64,000 nt of DNA from Marinobacter sp. ANT_B65 (GTDB lineage Bacteria > Pseudomonadota > Gammaproteobacteria > Pseudomonadales > Oleiphilaceae), in NCBI RefSeq assembly GCF_002407605.1, contig NZ_NXGV01000001.1, positions 1,923,913 through 1,987,912 of the forward strand, written 5' to 3'. Below the pieces are notes generated by a model. It saw only the letters and a program-made list of their open reading frames with translations, did no database searches and was not told the origin of the DNA. Made by a program: the position numbers and the translations under genes. This document shows, piece after piece, positions 49,976 to 58,973 of this stretch. The number at the start of each line of letters is the position of its first letter. Within the stretch, counting starts at the first letter, position 1.

Positions 49976-50470
49976 TCAAAACTCCAGAGCGCTTATTCTG
50001 GAGTGGGCATCCTGGACGACAAACCGCCCCTGGAACACAGCAACCGGATCACCCTGGGGCAGTGGATTGGGCGTGCCACAAAACACTTCCGTTGTCAGAT
50101 CCAGCCGCCCCTTGCCGTGTCTTGCAAGGCTCTTTCTGAAGCGCTCGGGGATTTCATCCCCCGGCAGCCGGCAGATTGCGTAAAAATCAGAGGTTACCGG
50201 TTCAAGATAATCAATGCTGCCTGTTTGAACCACCACACTGCCCTTCAGGCCAAGATCTGCAAGCGCAAGTTCTGTAAGCCCCCAGGCTGCGGTTACCGCA
50301 ACCGAGTACACACTGCCGCCAAAACCAGTGCCCTGGTGATTCAGGTTGGGCTCAAGCGGCGCACTCAGAAGCAGCGCGCAGCCGTCCCACGAGTGCAGTT
50401 CAATCCCAAGGGCACGGGAAAGAGGAATTTCCTCATGAATGCGCCTCTGGAATGCCGAAAGCTGGGTCAT
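49976..50470 (-). CDS. YiiD C-terminal-type hotdog thioesterase
   Basis: A 164-aa protein of the YiiD_C/TIGR02447 type: IPLSRALGIELHSWDGCALL, APLEPNLNHQGTGFGGSVYS, AVTAAWGLTELALADLGLKG, VVVQTGSIDYLEPVTSDFYA. It has a hotdog thioesterase-like fold; the substrate is unknown. It stops 8 bases after the convergent fbpB. Confidence 0.8.
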   Translation of the reverse strand: MTQLSAFQRRIHEEIPLSRALGIELHSWDGCALLLSAPLEPNLNHQGTGFGGSVYSVAVTAAWGLTELALADLGLKGSVVVQTGSIDYLEPVTSDFYAICRLPGDEIPERFRKSLARHGKGRLDLTTEVFCGTPNPLPQGDPVAVFQGRFVVQDAHSRISALEF

Positions 50471-50599
50471 AAGTTTCTCCTGATATAAACTGGTTCCAAG
50501 CGGGCTGCCCGCTTACCCCTATGCGACCAATGCCGGTTCAGAAACGAACCAAGCCCGGCGGAGCCGGGCCTGGTCTGAACATGGCAATCAGCTCACGGA

Positions 50600-52267
50600 T
50601 TACTGCCAGATTACCTTCTGGCCTTTCGCATACCAATCGTTGACATTGCCTTCGTAGGCGTCTTCCACCACGTTTCGCTTGAGCTTCATCGTAGGAGTCA
50701 GAAAGCTGTTCTCGATCGACCACTCATCACTGACAACGATCACAAAAGCCAGTTGCTCATGGGGGTCTACTGTCTTGTTCACCTTAGCCACAAGATCGGT
50801 GAAACTGGCTTCAAGCTCCTTACGGAAGTTCTGGTCGGCCATTTTCGGCCGGATAGCCTCAGCAAGCTGAATAATAGCAAAGGGCTGGGTCTGGTTAGCC
50901 CCGGAAACACACACCATCTCAATCGACTGATGCGCCATCAGCCGGTTTTCAATAGGTGCAGGCGCAATATACTTACCCTTGCTGGTTTTGAAGATTTCTT
51001 TCATCCGGCCAGTAATCTTCAGACGCCCGAGTTCGTCAATCTCACCTTTGTCACCGGTTTTCAGGAAACCATCATCGGTAAAGGTTTCCTTCGTCTTCTC
51101 TTCATCCTTGTAGTAACCCACCATAGTGGCCGGGCTCTTGATCAGAATCTCGCCTTCGGGGCTGATTTTGGTTTCCACACCTGGCATGCACTCACCTACA
51201 TAGCCGGTACGGGTACGCCCCGGCTTGTTGATGTGAGAATAGGCAAAATTCTCAGACATACCATAGCCTTCAAGCAACTCCAGGCCAAGGTTCCGGTACC
51301 AGTCCAGCACATCGCTGGCCAGCGGCGCCGACCCACTTCCGGCCAGCTTGGCCTGATCCAGCCCGAGACCCTTGAGAATCTTCTTCTTGATCAGCTTGCT
51401 CACCACAGGAATCTTCAGCAGCGTATCCAGCTTCTTCTGCGGCAACTTTTGCAGAACGCCCTGCTGAAACTTGACCCACAGCCTGGGCACAGACAGGAAC
51501 AGTGTTGGCCGCGCACGCTTCATATCCTCAACAAAGGTATCCAGCGATTCCGCGAAAAATATATGGAAGCCCGCATACAGTGACGCCAGCTCAACAAAGG
51601 TCCGCTCAAATACATGGGCCAGCGGAAGGTAGGACAACATACGCTCTTCATGACCAACCTGCAGAACCTGCAGGCTGCCATCGGCTGCAAAAGCCATATT
51701 CCGGAAACTCAGCATGACGCCTTTGGGCTTGCCGGTACTGCCAGAGGTATAAACAATCGTCGCCAGCTCATCCGGATCACGCTGCACGTTTTCTTCCAGC
51801 GGCGGAAACCTGGCGACAATGTCATCCCAGGTTTCAAAATCGTTGGGCGGGCTCAGGGGGAAAGAAATACAGCGCACAGATTCCGGCACGCCAGACTTCA
51901 TCATGTCCCAGTCATCCAGCTTGCCCACAAACAGAACTTCACACTCCGCGTGATTCAGCACGTAGTTGACTGTATCGGAATTCAGCGTGGGATAAAGCGG
52001 CACGGAAATATGCCCGGCCATCCAGATAGCCCAGTCAGTCATGACCCACTGTGCACAGTTTTTGGAAATCAGGCCGATACGGCTTTTTTCGGGGAGGCCA
52101 AGTGACTTGAGATACGAGGCTACACGGCGCGCCTCATCGACTGCCCGGCTCCATGTGTACTCAACCACTTCGCCATCACCGACGGGCTGAGTCATGTACA
52201 AGGAATTCGCCTTGGCATTCTCCCAGTGGTAGACCATATCCAGGGGAAGTTTGATTGTTGTGTCCAT
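50600..52267 (-). CDS. AMP-dependent acyl-CoA synthetase (long-chain type)
   Basis: A 555-aa ANL-superfamily enzyme. It has the P-loop TIVYTSGSTGKPKGVML, ERTFVELASLYAG, LLEGYGMSENFAYSH, the DGFLKTGDKGEIDELGRLKI hinge and the K-containing ITGRMKEIFKTSKGKYIAPA A10-like motif. It should activate a carboxylate, probably a fatty acid, as an acyl adenylate and then CoA ester. The exact chain length cannot be deduced. It stands alone on the minus strand, divergent from the TrpX-like operon with a 240-base spacer. Confidence 0.9.
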   Translation of the reverse strand: MDTTIKLPLDMVYHWENAKANSLYMTQPVGDGEVVEYTWSRAVDEARRVASYLKSLGLPEKSRIGLISKNCAQWVMTDWAIWMAGHISVPLYPTLNSDTVNYVLNHAECEVLFVGKLDDWDMMKSGVPESVRCISFPLSPPNDFETWDDIVARFPPLEENVQRDPDELATIVYTSGSTGKPKGVMLSFRNMAFAADGSLQVLQVGHEERMLSYLPLAHVFERTFVELASLYAGFHIFFAESLDTFVEDMKRARPTLFLSVPRLWVKFQQGVLQKLPQKKLDTLLKIPVVSKLIKKKILKGLGLDQAKLAGSGSAPLASDVLDWYRNLGLELLEGYGMSENFAYSHINKPGRTRTGYVGECMPGVETKISPEGEILIKSPATMVGYYKDEEKTKETFTDDGFLKTGDKGEIDELGRLKITGRMKEIFKTSKGKYIAPAPIENRLMAHQSIEMVCVSGANQTQPFAIIQLAEAIRPKMADQNFRKELEASFTDLVAKVNKTVDPHEQLAFVIVVSDEWSIENSFLTPTMKLKRNVVEDAYEGNVNDWYAKGQKVIWQ

Positions 52268-52507
52268 GGACCATCCTTGCTTTCGTTATTTGAGTTATAA
52301 ACTCATTATTTAGACTTTAGTAGAGCATTTCAATAGATTATGGCCAATCAAAGGGCCACCCGGGACAACTGCACGAAAACTCGCCCCGGGGAAAAGTCAA
52401 TCCGTTCAAATCCACGTTAACATGCCCTACTACCAAGGGGGCGGGGCTGTGATAAACTCTCGCACCTTAAAACCGTAACCACCGCAAAAGACCTCGGAGA
52501 TGGGCAT

Positions 52508-53482
52508 ATGGCCAAGAAAATCCTGCGTACCCTGTTGGGCGCATCTTTAATGGCAATGGCAAGCATTTCGCAGGCTGCAGAGCCTCGCGTTGTCGCTATT
52601 ACGCAGATTGTTGAACACCCTGCGCTGGATGCCGTTTACGAGGGCGTAAAAGATGAGCTGGCAGAACGGGGCTATAAAGAAGGCGAAAACCTGACAGTCA
52701 TGCATGAGAGTGCACAGGGTAACTCCGCCATAGCATCCCAGATTGCCCGTAAATTTATCGGTGACAGCCCCGACGTAATTGTGGCGATTGCTACACCTTC
52801 GGCACAGACCATTGCCGCTGCTGCCCGCAACATCCCGGTGGTGTTTGCCGCAGTAACAGATCCGGTAGGCGCAAAGCTGGTAAAGGATGCCCAGGCACCC
52901 GGCGCTAACATTACCGGCGTAAGCGACATGCTGCCCATCGACAAACATCTGGATATGCTGCTGCGTATGGTTCCGGATGCCAAGCGCATCGGTACCGTAT
53001 ACAACCCCGGCGAAGCCAACGCTGTATCCCTGATCGAATTGCTCGACGAACGCCTGCAGGCCCGTGGCCTGACACTGGTTAAAGGTGCTGCCACCAAAAC
53101 CTCCGAAGTGCTGGGCGCCGCCCGCTCTCTGGTGGGCAAAGCAGATGCCATTTACCTGACAACCGACAACACAGTAGTCAGTGCTGCTGAAGCAGTCATT
53201 TCTGTTGGCGAACAGGCCAAAATCCCGGTATTTGCCGCCGACACAGCCACAGTTTCCCGTGGCGCCGTTGCTGCACTGGGCTTTGACTACTACGATCACG
53301 GTCGCCAGGCTGGCGTAATGGTTGCGCGTATCCTCGAAGGTGAAAAACCAGGCGACATGCCGGTAGAAACCATGGAAAAGCTCAACCTGTTTGTAAATCC
53401 GGAAGCTGGTAAACGCATGGGCATCACCATTTCAGATGATGTTATTGCTGAAGCGGCAGAAGTCGTCAAAAGCGGCAAGTAA
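52508..53482 (+). CDS. ABC transporter substrate-binding protein (TrpX-like, ABC_sub_bind)
   Basis: A 324-aa exported protein. The signal peptide MAKKILRTLLGASLMAMASI..QAAE precedes the ABC_sub_bind fold: VVAITQIVEHPALDAVYEGV, NPGEANAVSL, YLTTDNTVVSAAEA, FAADTATVSRGAVAALGFDY. Family members serve aromatic amino acid or other small-ligand importers; the ligand here is unknown. It heads the three-gene importer and is followed by a strong terminator. Confidence 0.88.
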   Translation: MAKKILRTLLGASLMAMASISQAAEPRVVAITQIVEHPALDAVYEGVKDELAERGYKEGENLTVMHESAQGNSAIASQIARKFIGDSPDVIVAIATPSAQTIAAAARNIPVVFAAVTDPVGAKLVKDAQAPGANITGVSDMLPIDKHLDMLLRMVPDAKRIGTVYNPGEANAVSLIELLDERLQARGLTLVKGAATKTSEVLGAARSLVGKADAIYLTTDNTVVSAAEAVISVGEQAKIPVFAADTATVSRGAVAALGFDYYDHGRQAGVMVARILEGEKPGDMPVETMEKLNLFVNPEAGKRMGITISDDVIAEAAEVVKSGK

Positions 53483-53494
53483 CGCCTTACCTAC

Positions 53495-53530
53495 ACGGGC
53501 GGGCTCTTTATCCGGAGCCCGCCCGTTTTT
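53495..53530 (+). terminator. Intrinsic terminator/attenuator inside the importer operon
   Basis: A 12-bp perfect stem (53495-53506 with 53515-53526), an 8-base loop and a U-run (53526-53530, then C and three U). It lies between the substrate-binding gene and the permease gene only 22 bases before the next start. This should reduce transcription into permease and ATPase, giving excess binding protein. Confidence 0.85.
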
Positions 53531-53551
53531 CTTTCACGGTGAATCATCCCC

Positions 53552-54454
53552 ATGCTCAGTAACATTGCATTCTATGGCGCAGTCGAGACAGGGCTTATCT
53601 ACGGCTTGGTAGCTTTCGGCATCTATCTTTCTTTTCGTGTACTCGACTTCCCGGATCTGACCGTTGACGGCAGTTTTCCGCTGGGCGCTGCGGTTGCAGC
53701 CGTCCTTATTATTGAAGGCTGGAACCCCTGGCTGGCAACAGGTTGCGCGGTATTCGCCGGCATGGCCGCCGGAGCCGTAACTGCCATTCTTAACGTCAAG
53801 CTGAAAATTCTTAACCTGCTGGCCTCCATCCTCACCATGATTGCCCTGTATTCCATCAATCTCCGGGTTATGGGCCGGCCAAACATCGCCCTGCTCGGCG
53901 AAGACACAGTGCTCACACCCTGGTATTCACTGGGTCTGGCCTACCATCAGGTGCCGGTGCTGCTATTTACGATCGTGATCTTCATTGCTCTGATACTGTT
54001 GTGGCGCTTCATGAAATCAGAAACCGGCCTCGCCATGCGGGCAACCGGTGCAAACGCCCGGATGGCTCGCGCCCAGGGCATTGCCACCGGTGCCATGATC
54101 ATCCTGGGCGTAGCTGTATCCAATGGCCTGGTCGGGCTGGCAGGCGCACTCTTTGCCCAGAGCCAGGGTGCCGCAGATGTCACCATGGGTGTTGGCGTAA
54201 TTGTTATCGGCCTTGCTTCATTGATTGGTGGAGAAGCCGTAATTACACCATCAACCGTTGTTCGCGCCCTGATAGCCTGTGTAGTTGGCGCCATTATTTA
54301 CCGCCTGGCCATTGCCTTCGCCCTGAACGCAGATTTTCTCGGCCTGCAGGCGCAGGATCTGAACCTGATAACCGCCGTTCTGGTTACCCTGGCAATTGTA
54401 TTGCCCGGAATCCGCAGTTCCGTGGTTAGCAAATTCACCCGCAAAAAGGCCTGA
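53552..54454 (+). CDS. ABC transporter permease (BPD_transp_2 family)
   Basis: A 300-aa permease with eight to nine TM helices: VETGLIYGLVAFGIYLSFRV, DFPDLTVDGSFPLGAAVAAV, KLKILNLLASILTMIALYSI, the EAA-like MRATGANARMARAQGIATGA. It belongs to the same uncharacterised family as TrpY/YufP-like permeases. It sits between the binding protein and the ATPase. Confidence 0.88.
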   Translation: MLSNIAFYGAVETGLIYGLVAFGIYLSFRVLDFPDLTVDGSFPLGAAVAAVLIIEGWNPWLATGCAVFAGMAAGAVTAILNVKLKILNLLASILTMIALYSINLRVMGRPNIALLGEDTVLTPWYSLGLAYHQVPVLLFTIVIFIALILLWRFMKSETGLAMRATGANARMARAQGIATGAMIILGVAVSNGLVGLAGALFAQSQGAADVTMGVGVIVIGLASLIGGEAVITPSTVVRALIACVVGAIIYRLAIAFALNADFLGLQAQDLNLITAVLVTLAIVLPGIRSSVVSKFTRKKA

Positions 54455-54463
54455 GGAGACAAT

Positions 54464-55258
54464 ATGATCAGTGCAACCGACCTGCGGCTGACCTTTGGCA
54501 AAGGCACACCGCTGGAAAACCCCGCACTCCGGGGCATGAGCCTGACCGTAAACCAGGGCGAGTTCGTTACCGTGATAGGCAGCAATGGTGCCGGAAAGTC
54601 CACATTCCTGAACGCTCTTGCTGGCGAAGTTATGGTTGATAGCGGCACTATTATTGTCGACAACCTCAACGTTACCAAGCTGCCCACCCACAAACGGGCG
54701 GGCCGCGTGGCACGGGTATTCCAGGACCCGCTGGCAGGCACCTGTGAAGGCCTGAGCATCGAAGAAAACCTTTCGCTCGCCATCAAGCGCGGCCAACGCC
54801 GCAGCCTGGGCACGGCAGTAAAGAAACAGTACGAAGAACAGTTCAGGGAAAGCCTCTCTTCCCTCAACCTCGGGCTTGAAAACCGCCTCGGCGACAAGAT
54901 GGGCCTGCTCTCCGGTGGTCAGCGGCAGGCTGTCAGCCTGCTAATGGCCAGCCTGACACCCTCCGCCATTCTGCTGCTGGACGAACACACCGCAGCACTG
55001 GACCCGAAAACAGCAGCATTTGTGCTGGAACTCACAAAAAACATCATTGAAGAGCAGAAACTCACCGCTCTGATGGTCACCCACAGCATGAAACAGGCGC
55101 TGGAAGTTGGCACCCGCACAGTAATGCTGCACCAGGGCGAAGTGGTGTTCGATATTGAAGGCAAAGACCGCGAAGGCCTGGAAGTTAAGGATCTTCTGGA
55201 GTTGTTTGAAACCCAGCGCGGACTTTCCGTAGACGACGATAGCCTGCTGCTAGGCTGA
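54464..55258 (+). CDS. ABC transporter ATP-binding protein
   Basis: A 264-aa ATPase: Walker A VIGSNGAGKSTFLNAL, Q-loop VFQDPLAGTCEGLSIEENL, signature LLSGGQRQAVSLLMAS, Walker B AILLLDEHTAALDPK (typical DEPTA reads DEHTA), and the H-loop VTHSMKQALEVG. It starts 9 bases after the permease. A terminator follows at 55266. Confidence 0.92.
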   Translation: MISATDLRLTFGKGTPLENPALRGMSLTVNQGEFVTVIGSNGAGKSTFLNALAGEVMVDSGTIIVDNLNVTKLPTHKRAGRVARVFQDPLAGTCEGLSIEENLSLAIKRGQRRSLGTAVKKQYEEQFRESLSSLNLGLENRLGDKMGLLSGGQRQAVSLLMASLTPSAILLLDEHTAALDPKTAAFVLELTKNIIEEQKLTALMVTHSMKQALEVGTRTVMLHQGEVVFDIEGKDREGLEVKDLLELFETQRGLSVDDDSLLLG

Positions 55259-55265
55259 TACGACT

Positions 55266-55291
55266 GGGCGGGAGCCTCTCCCGCCCCTTTT
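55266..55291 (+). terminator. Terminator of the TrpX-like importer operon
   Basis: A perfect 9-bp stem GGGCGGGAG/CTCCCGCCC (55266-55274 with 55278-55286) with a 3-base loop, followed by CTTTT, lies 8 bases after the ATPase stop. Confidence 0.85.
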
Positions 55292-55340
55292 CCAATTGAT
55301 TTTCTTTGCCAGAAACCTCCGATCAATAGTCCCGCTTAAA

Positions 55341-55395
55341 TTCACAAACCACTATATCCTGTTATACTCATCCAAAATAAACCCATATATAGTGA
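55341..55395 (+). promoter_or_regulatory. nrdJ promoter with two NrdR boxes 31 bp apart
   Basis: TTCACA (55341-55346) and TATACT (55363-55368) are 16 bases apart and form a sigma-70 promoter. Box 1 (55349-55364, core CTATATCCTGT) overlaps the spacer and -10. Box 2 (55380-55395, core CATATATAGTG) lies downstream. Both resemble the NrdR consensus acaCwATATaTwGtgt, and their centres are 31 bp apart, about three helical turns, the spacing known for NrdR pairs. A short 8-bp hairpin (55448-55466) follows in the leader. Confidence 0.7.
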
Positions 55396-55502
55396 TTCTG
55401 ACGATACCCGCACCTATACTGGTGCCTGCAACGCTTTACATGAAGACAGCACCGCCACGCGGTGCTTCCGGCAACCGAAACACATGAAGATTGAGGGTGG
55501 CA

Positions 55503-57641
55503 ATGAACGCTAAGGCAGAGGCAGTAGTTTCAACGATTCCGATGCAGGAAACTTCGCTAGACATCTGGAACAGCAAGTACCAGCTTAAAACCAAGACCGG
55601 CGAACCTGTAGACAAGGACATCAACGCCACCTACCAGCGTGTTGCAACTGCCCTGGCCCAGGTTGAAAACAAGTCTGTGCGCGCAGAGCAGATGAAAAAC
55701 TTCGTATGGGCACTCAAGAACGGAGCCATTCCCGCCGGGCGTATTACTTCAAACGCCGGTGCCGAAGCCCATAAGCCTGCAACCTCTACCATCAACTGTA
55801 CTGTATCCGGTTCCATCCAGGATTCCATGAACGACATCCTGGAGAAAAACCACGAAGCAGGCCTCACCCTCAAGGCTGGCTGTGGTATCGGATACGAGTT
55901 CTCTACCCTGCGCCCGAAAGGCGCTTACGTTGCCGGTGCCGGAGCAACCACTTCTGGCCCTCTGTCCTTCATGGATATCTTCGACCGCATGTGCTTCACC
56001 GTGTCCTCTGCCGGTGGCCGACGCGGTGCCCAGATGGCCACCTTTGACGTTCACCACCCGGACGTTATCGATTTCATCCAGGCCAAGCGTGAAGATGGCC
56101 GCCTGCGCCAGTTCAACCTGTCGCTGCTGATCACTGAAGACTTCATCGAGGCCGTTCGCAACGATGGAGACTGGAAGCTCTCCTTCCCTGTAACCAAAAA
56201 AGAAGCGGAAGAAGAAGGCCTGGACCTGGCGGATCCCGACCAGTTCGTGTATCGCGACTTCCCGATTCTCGATGGTTATGTGGTTAATGAAGAAGGCAAG
56301 GTAGCCTGCCGTGTTTACCGCACCCTGAAAGCCCAGTTCATCTGGGACACCATCATGACCTCCACCTACGACTACGCAGAGCCCGGTTTCATCCTGATCG
56401 ACAAGGTCAATCAGATGAACAACAACTGGTTCTGCGAAGACATCCGCGCCACCAACCCCTGTGGCGAGCAGCCCCTGCCCCCATACGGCAGCTGCCTGCT
56501 GGGCTCTGTGAATCTGACTAAATTTGTGGACTACCCGTTCACCGAAAAAGCCAGCTTCAACTATGAAAAGTACCGCAAGGTTGTGGGCATCTTTACCCGC
56601 ATGCTGGACAACGTAGTTGAAATCAACGGCCTGCCGCTCCCTGAGCAACGCCACGAAATCACCTACAAGCGCCGCCACGGCATGGGCATTCTGGGCCTGG
56701 GCTCAACCCTCGCCATGCTGCGTATGCCTTACGGTTCTTCGGAATCTGTACAGTTCACCGAAGACGTTGTACGTGAAATGGCCGTAGAAGGCTGGCGCCA
56801 GTCGCTGACTCTGGCCGAAGAAAAAGGCGTTGCGCCGATTATGGACGACGACTTTGAAGTTACTCCCAAAATGCTGGGTAAATGCCCGCAGCTGGTAAAA
56901 GACGGCTACAAACTGGGCGACAAACTGAAAGGCCGCCTGCTGCACGCCAAATACAGCCGCTACATGCAGGAAATTGCCGCAGTTGAACCGGAACTGGTTG
57001 CCAAACTGGCGGAGAAAGGCGGGCGCTTTACGCACCACACCTCCATCGCACCGACCGGCACCATCAGCCTGTCACTGGCCAACAACGCCAGTAACGGCAT
57101 TGAGCCAAGCTTCTCGCACCACTATGCACGTAACGTGATCCGCGAAGGCCGCAAGACCAAAGAAAAAGTAGATGTGTTCTCCTTCGAGCTGCTGGCCTAT
57201 CGCCACCTGGTTAACCCGGGCGCCATGCCCTTCTCAGACGAAGAAGACAAAAAACTGCCCAGCTACTTCACCACCTCCGATGACGTAAGCCCGGCGCAGC
57301 ACGTAGACATACAGGCTGCCGCCCAGAAGTGGGTAGACTCCTCGATTTCCAAAACCGCGAACGTACCAACCGACTTCGCCTACCAGGACTTCAAGAGCAT
57401 CTACCTCTACGCCTACGACATGGGCCTGAAAGGCTGCACCACCTTCCGCTTTAATCCGGAAGCCTTCCAGGGCGTACTGGTAAAAGAGAAAGACCTTGAA
57501 AACACCATTTACGAGTTCACCCTCGACGACGGCAGCAAGGTAAACCTGAAGGGCAACGAAAAGGTAGAGTACGACGGCGAAACCCACACCGCCGCAAACC
57601 TGTTTGACGCCCTCAAAGAAGGCACTTACGGAAAGTATTGA
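55503..57641 (+). CDS. nrdJ: Class II (B12-dependent) ribonucleotide reductase, catalytic part NrdJa
   Basis: A 712-aa adenosylcobalamin-dependent reductase. CGIGYEFSTLRPKGAYVAG, the first active-site cysteine in STINCTVSGSIQDSM, NPCGEQPLPPYGSCLLGSVN with the thiyl-radical cysteine, and the C-terminal FKSIYLYAYDMGLKGCTTFR are present. It makes deoxyribonucleotides without oxygen dependence. ATG 55503 has GAGGG upstream; an earlier TTG at 55491 is less likely. The C-terminal reducing cysteines are on the next gene, as in the split NrdJa/NrdJb of Pseudomonas. Confidence 0.95.
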   Translation: MNAKAEAVVSTIPMQETSLDIWNSKYQLKTKTGEPVDKDINATYQRVATALAQVENKSVRAEQMKNFVWALKNGAIPAGRITSNAGAEAHKPATSTINCTVSGSIQDSMNDILEKNHEAGLTLKAGCGIGYEFSTLRPKGAYVAGAGATTSGPLSFMDIFDRMCFTVSSAGGRRGAQMATFDVHHPDVIDFIQAKREDGRLRQFNLSLLITEDFIEAVRNDGDWKLSFPVTKKEAEEEGLDLADPDQFVYRDFPILDGYVVNEEGKVACRVYRTLKAQFIWDTIMTSTYDYAEPGFILIDKVNQMNNNWFCEDIRATNPCGEQPLPPYGSCLLGSVNLTKFVDYPFTEKASFNYEKYRKVVGIFTRMLDNVVEINGLPLPEQRHEITYKRRHGMGILGLGSTLAMLRMPYGSSESVQFTEDVVREMAVEGWRQSLTLAEEKGVAPIMDDDFEVTPKMLGKCPQLVKDGYKLGDKLKGRLLHAKYSRYMQEIAAVEPELVAKLAEKGGRFTHHTSIAPTGTISLSLANNASNGIEPSFSHHYARNVIREGRKTKEKVDVFSFELLAYRHLVNPGAMPFSDEEDKKLPSYFTTSDDVSPAQHVDIQAAAQKWVDSSISKTANVPTDFAYQDFKSIYLYAYDMGLKGCTTFRFNPEAFQGVLVKEKDLENTIYEFTLDDGSKVNLKGNEKVEYDGETHTAANLFDALKEGTYGKY

Positions 57642-57669
57642 TCCGGAACACCGACACAGGACAAAAGAC

Positions 57670-58368
57670 ATGACAGTTAAAATCAGCAACAAAATCGTCG
57701 GCTACCGGGTTAAGAAAGCCGACACAGACGCGCCCAGCGAACAGCAGGCAGCGGCAAAGGCGGAGCCCCAACTCCAGAAGATGAACGAATACATCGAACG
57801 GCCGGATTTTCTGGTGGGCACCACCTATAAAATCAAGCCACCGGTGGCCGAGCACGCGATGTACATCACCATTAACGACATCCTGCTCAACGAAGGCACA
57901 GACCACGAAAGCCGGCAGCCATACGAAGTGTTTATCAACTCCAAATCCATGGAGCACTTCCAGTGGGTAATCGCCCTCACCCGCGTAATCTCTGCGGTAT
58001 TCCGCAAAGGCGGCGACCTGACCTTCCTGGTGGAAGAGCTACGCTCGGTATACGATCCCAACGGCGGCTACTTCAAGAAAGGCGGCGTATTCATGCCCTC
58101 ACTGGTAGCTGAAATTGGCGCGGTTATCGAGAAGCACCTGAAGGCCGTAGGCCTGATGGAAACCGAGGAAATGAGCGAAACCACCAAACGCATCCTCGCC
58201 GAAAAGCGTGCCGAGTTTGAAGCCAACAACGCCAAAGCAACCAACGACGACAAAGCCGGCGACTACCCACCCAACGCCACCATGTGCAGCAAGTGCAACA
58301 CCAAGGCTGTTATCGTGATGGACGGTTGTGCCACCTGCTTGTCCTGTGGCGACAGCAAGTGCGGTTGA
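57670..58368 (+). CDS. nrdJb: NrdJb: separate C-terminal subunit of class II ribonucleotide reductase
   Basis: A 232-aa protein starting MTVKISNKIVGYRVKKADTD. It has FLVGTTYKIKPPVAEHAMYI and DHESRQPYEVFINSKSMEHF, and ends with a cysteine-rich tail CSKCNTKAVIVMDGCATCLS then CGDSKCG, the zinc ribbon and redox pair that reduces the active site. This is normally the C-terminal part of one-chain NrdJ. It begins 28 bases after nrdJa. ATG 57670 is preferred over 57604, which overlaps nrdJa. Confidence 0.93.
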   Translation: MTVKISNKIVGYRVKKADTDAPSEQQAAAKAEPQLQKMNEYIERPDFLVGTTYKIKPPVAEHAMYITINDILLNEGTDHESRQPYEVFINSKSMEHFQWVIALTRVISAVFRKGGDLTFLVEELRSVYDPNGGYFKKGGVFMPSLVAEIGAVIEKHLKAVGLMETEEMSETTKRILAEKRAEFEANNAKATNDDKAGDYPPNATMCSKCNTKAVIVMDGCATCLSCGDSKCG

Positions 58369-58397
58369 AGTGAGTGATTAACTGGTAGATAAACAGG

Positions 58398-58432
58398 AAG
58401 GCCTGGAGTTAGCGCTTCGGGCCTTTTTTTTT
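58398..58432 (+). terminator. Terminator after nrdJb
   Basis: An AAGGCC...GGGCCTT stem with a purine-rich loop is followed by nine T (58424-58432). It lies 30 bases past the nrdJb stop and marks the end of conserved chromosomal genes before the accessory region. Confidence 0.85.
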
Positions 58433-58600
58433 GTTTGTGCCCTTACCCACTGACATGTATTCGCGTGACCGCTTCATTATTGCGAGGCGATATTACGGAA
58501 TTTGACGGACTGGCGGTGGTAAATGGCTGGTTTTGCGATAGTTTTTTATGACGCTTGGAGCTGAACAAGTTAACAAGTGATTGTGATATCACTTTGATAA

Positions 58601-58795
58601 CGCAACCCATGCTTTCACACCCCGAAGACAGACCACTCGGCAGGTGCTACATCCAGCGGCGGCTGTGCCGGAGCCAGTCAGACCGAACTCATTCTATTGC
58701 GGGCTTTATTCACGCTAAAGCTCTTAGCGGCGCTTTTAACAGTAATCTTTTCCATGGCCATGATTGCAGGTTACGCCACCTACCTGTTGTTCTGA
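58601..58795 (+). pseudogene. Possible C-terminal remnant of a membrane protein
   Basis: A 64-codon open stretch with no ATG near its beginning ends in a convincing transmembrane segment, ALFTLKLLAALLTVIFSMAM then IAGYATYLLF and a stop at 58793-58795. Upstream is SSGGCAGASQTELILLR. The absence of a start and the good C-terminal helix suggest a truncated gene left behind at the junction. The parent family is not recognised; a permease is a guess. Confidence 0.35.
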
Positions 58796-58917
58796 TCTAC
58801 GGGGAACCGGACTGTAAAAAAACGGAGATATACGACAAATGTCGCAAAAACGCATGCGCTTAAGGGGTAGATCCTTATAACCCTATGAAAAATATATAAT
58901 AGTTACTGGTGAATGAT

Positions 58918-58973
58918 TGGAGATAAGCGAACGGATATTTTTGGGGAAATCCGACAATTGACGCTTATCTCCA
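58918..58973. repeat. 56-base inverted-repeat hairpin at the junction
   Basis: Perfect 12-bp arms TGGAGATAAGCG (58918-58929) and CGCTTATCTCCA (58962-58973) enclose a second imperfect stem (CGGATATTT with AAATCCG). Nothing with U-run follows, so it is not a normal terminator. It could be a miniature inverted-repeat element, a folded recombination site or a structured RNA. Confidence 0.7.

Noticed and set aside
55292..55502. B12 riboswitch upstream of the B12-dependent nrdJ
   Set aside because: No B12-box-like sequence or suitable long leader fold was seen; NrdR boxes and a short 8-bp hairpin explain the region better.
58569..58775. A further attC beginning at TAACAAGTG (58571)
   Set aside because: No matching GTTA end with complementary arms occurs within 150 bases.
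58555..58863. 102-aa plus-strand ORF after nrdJb
   Set aside because: Its composition is not protein-like and it lies in a different frame from the better transmembrane remnant at 58601-58795.
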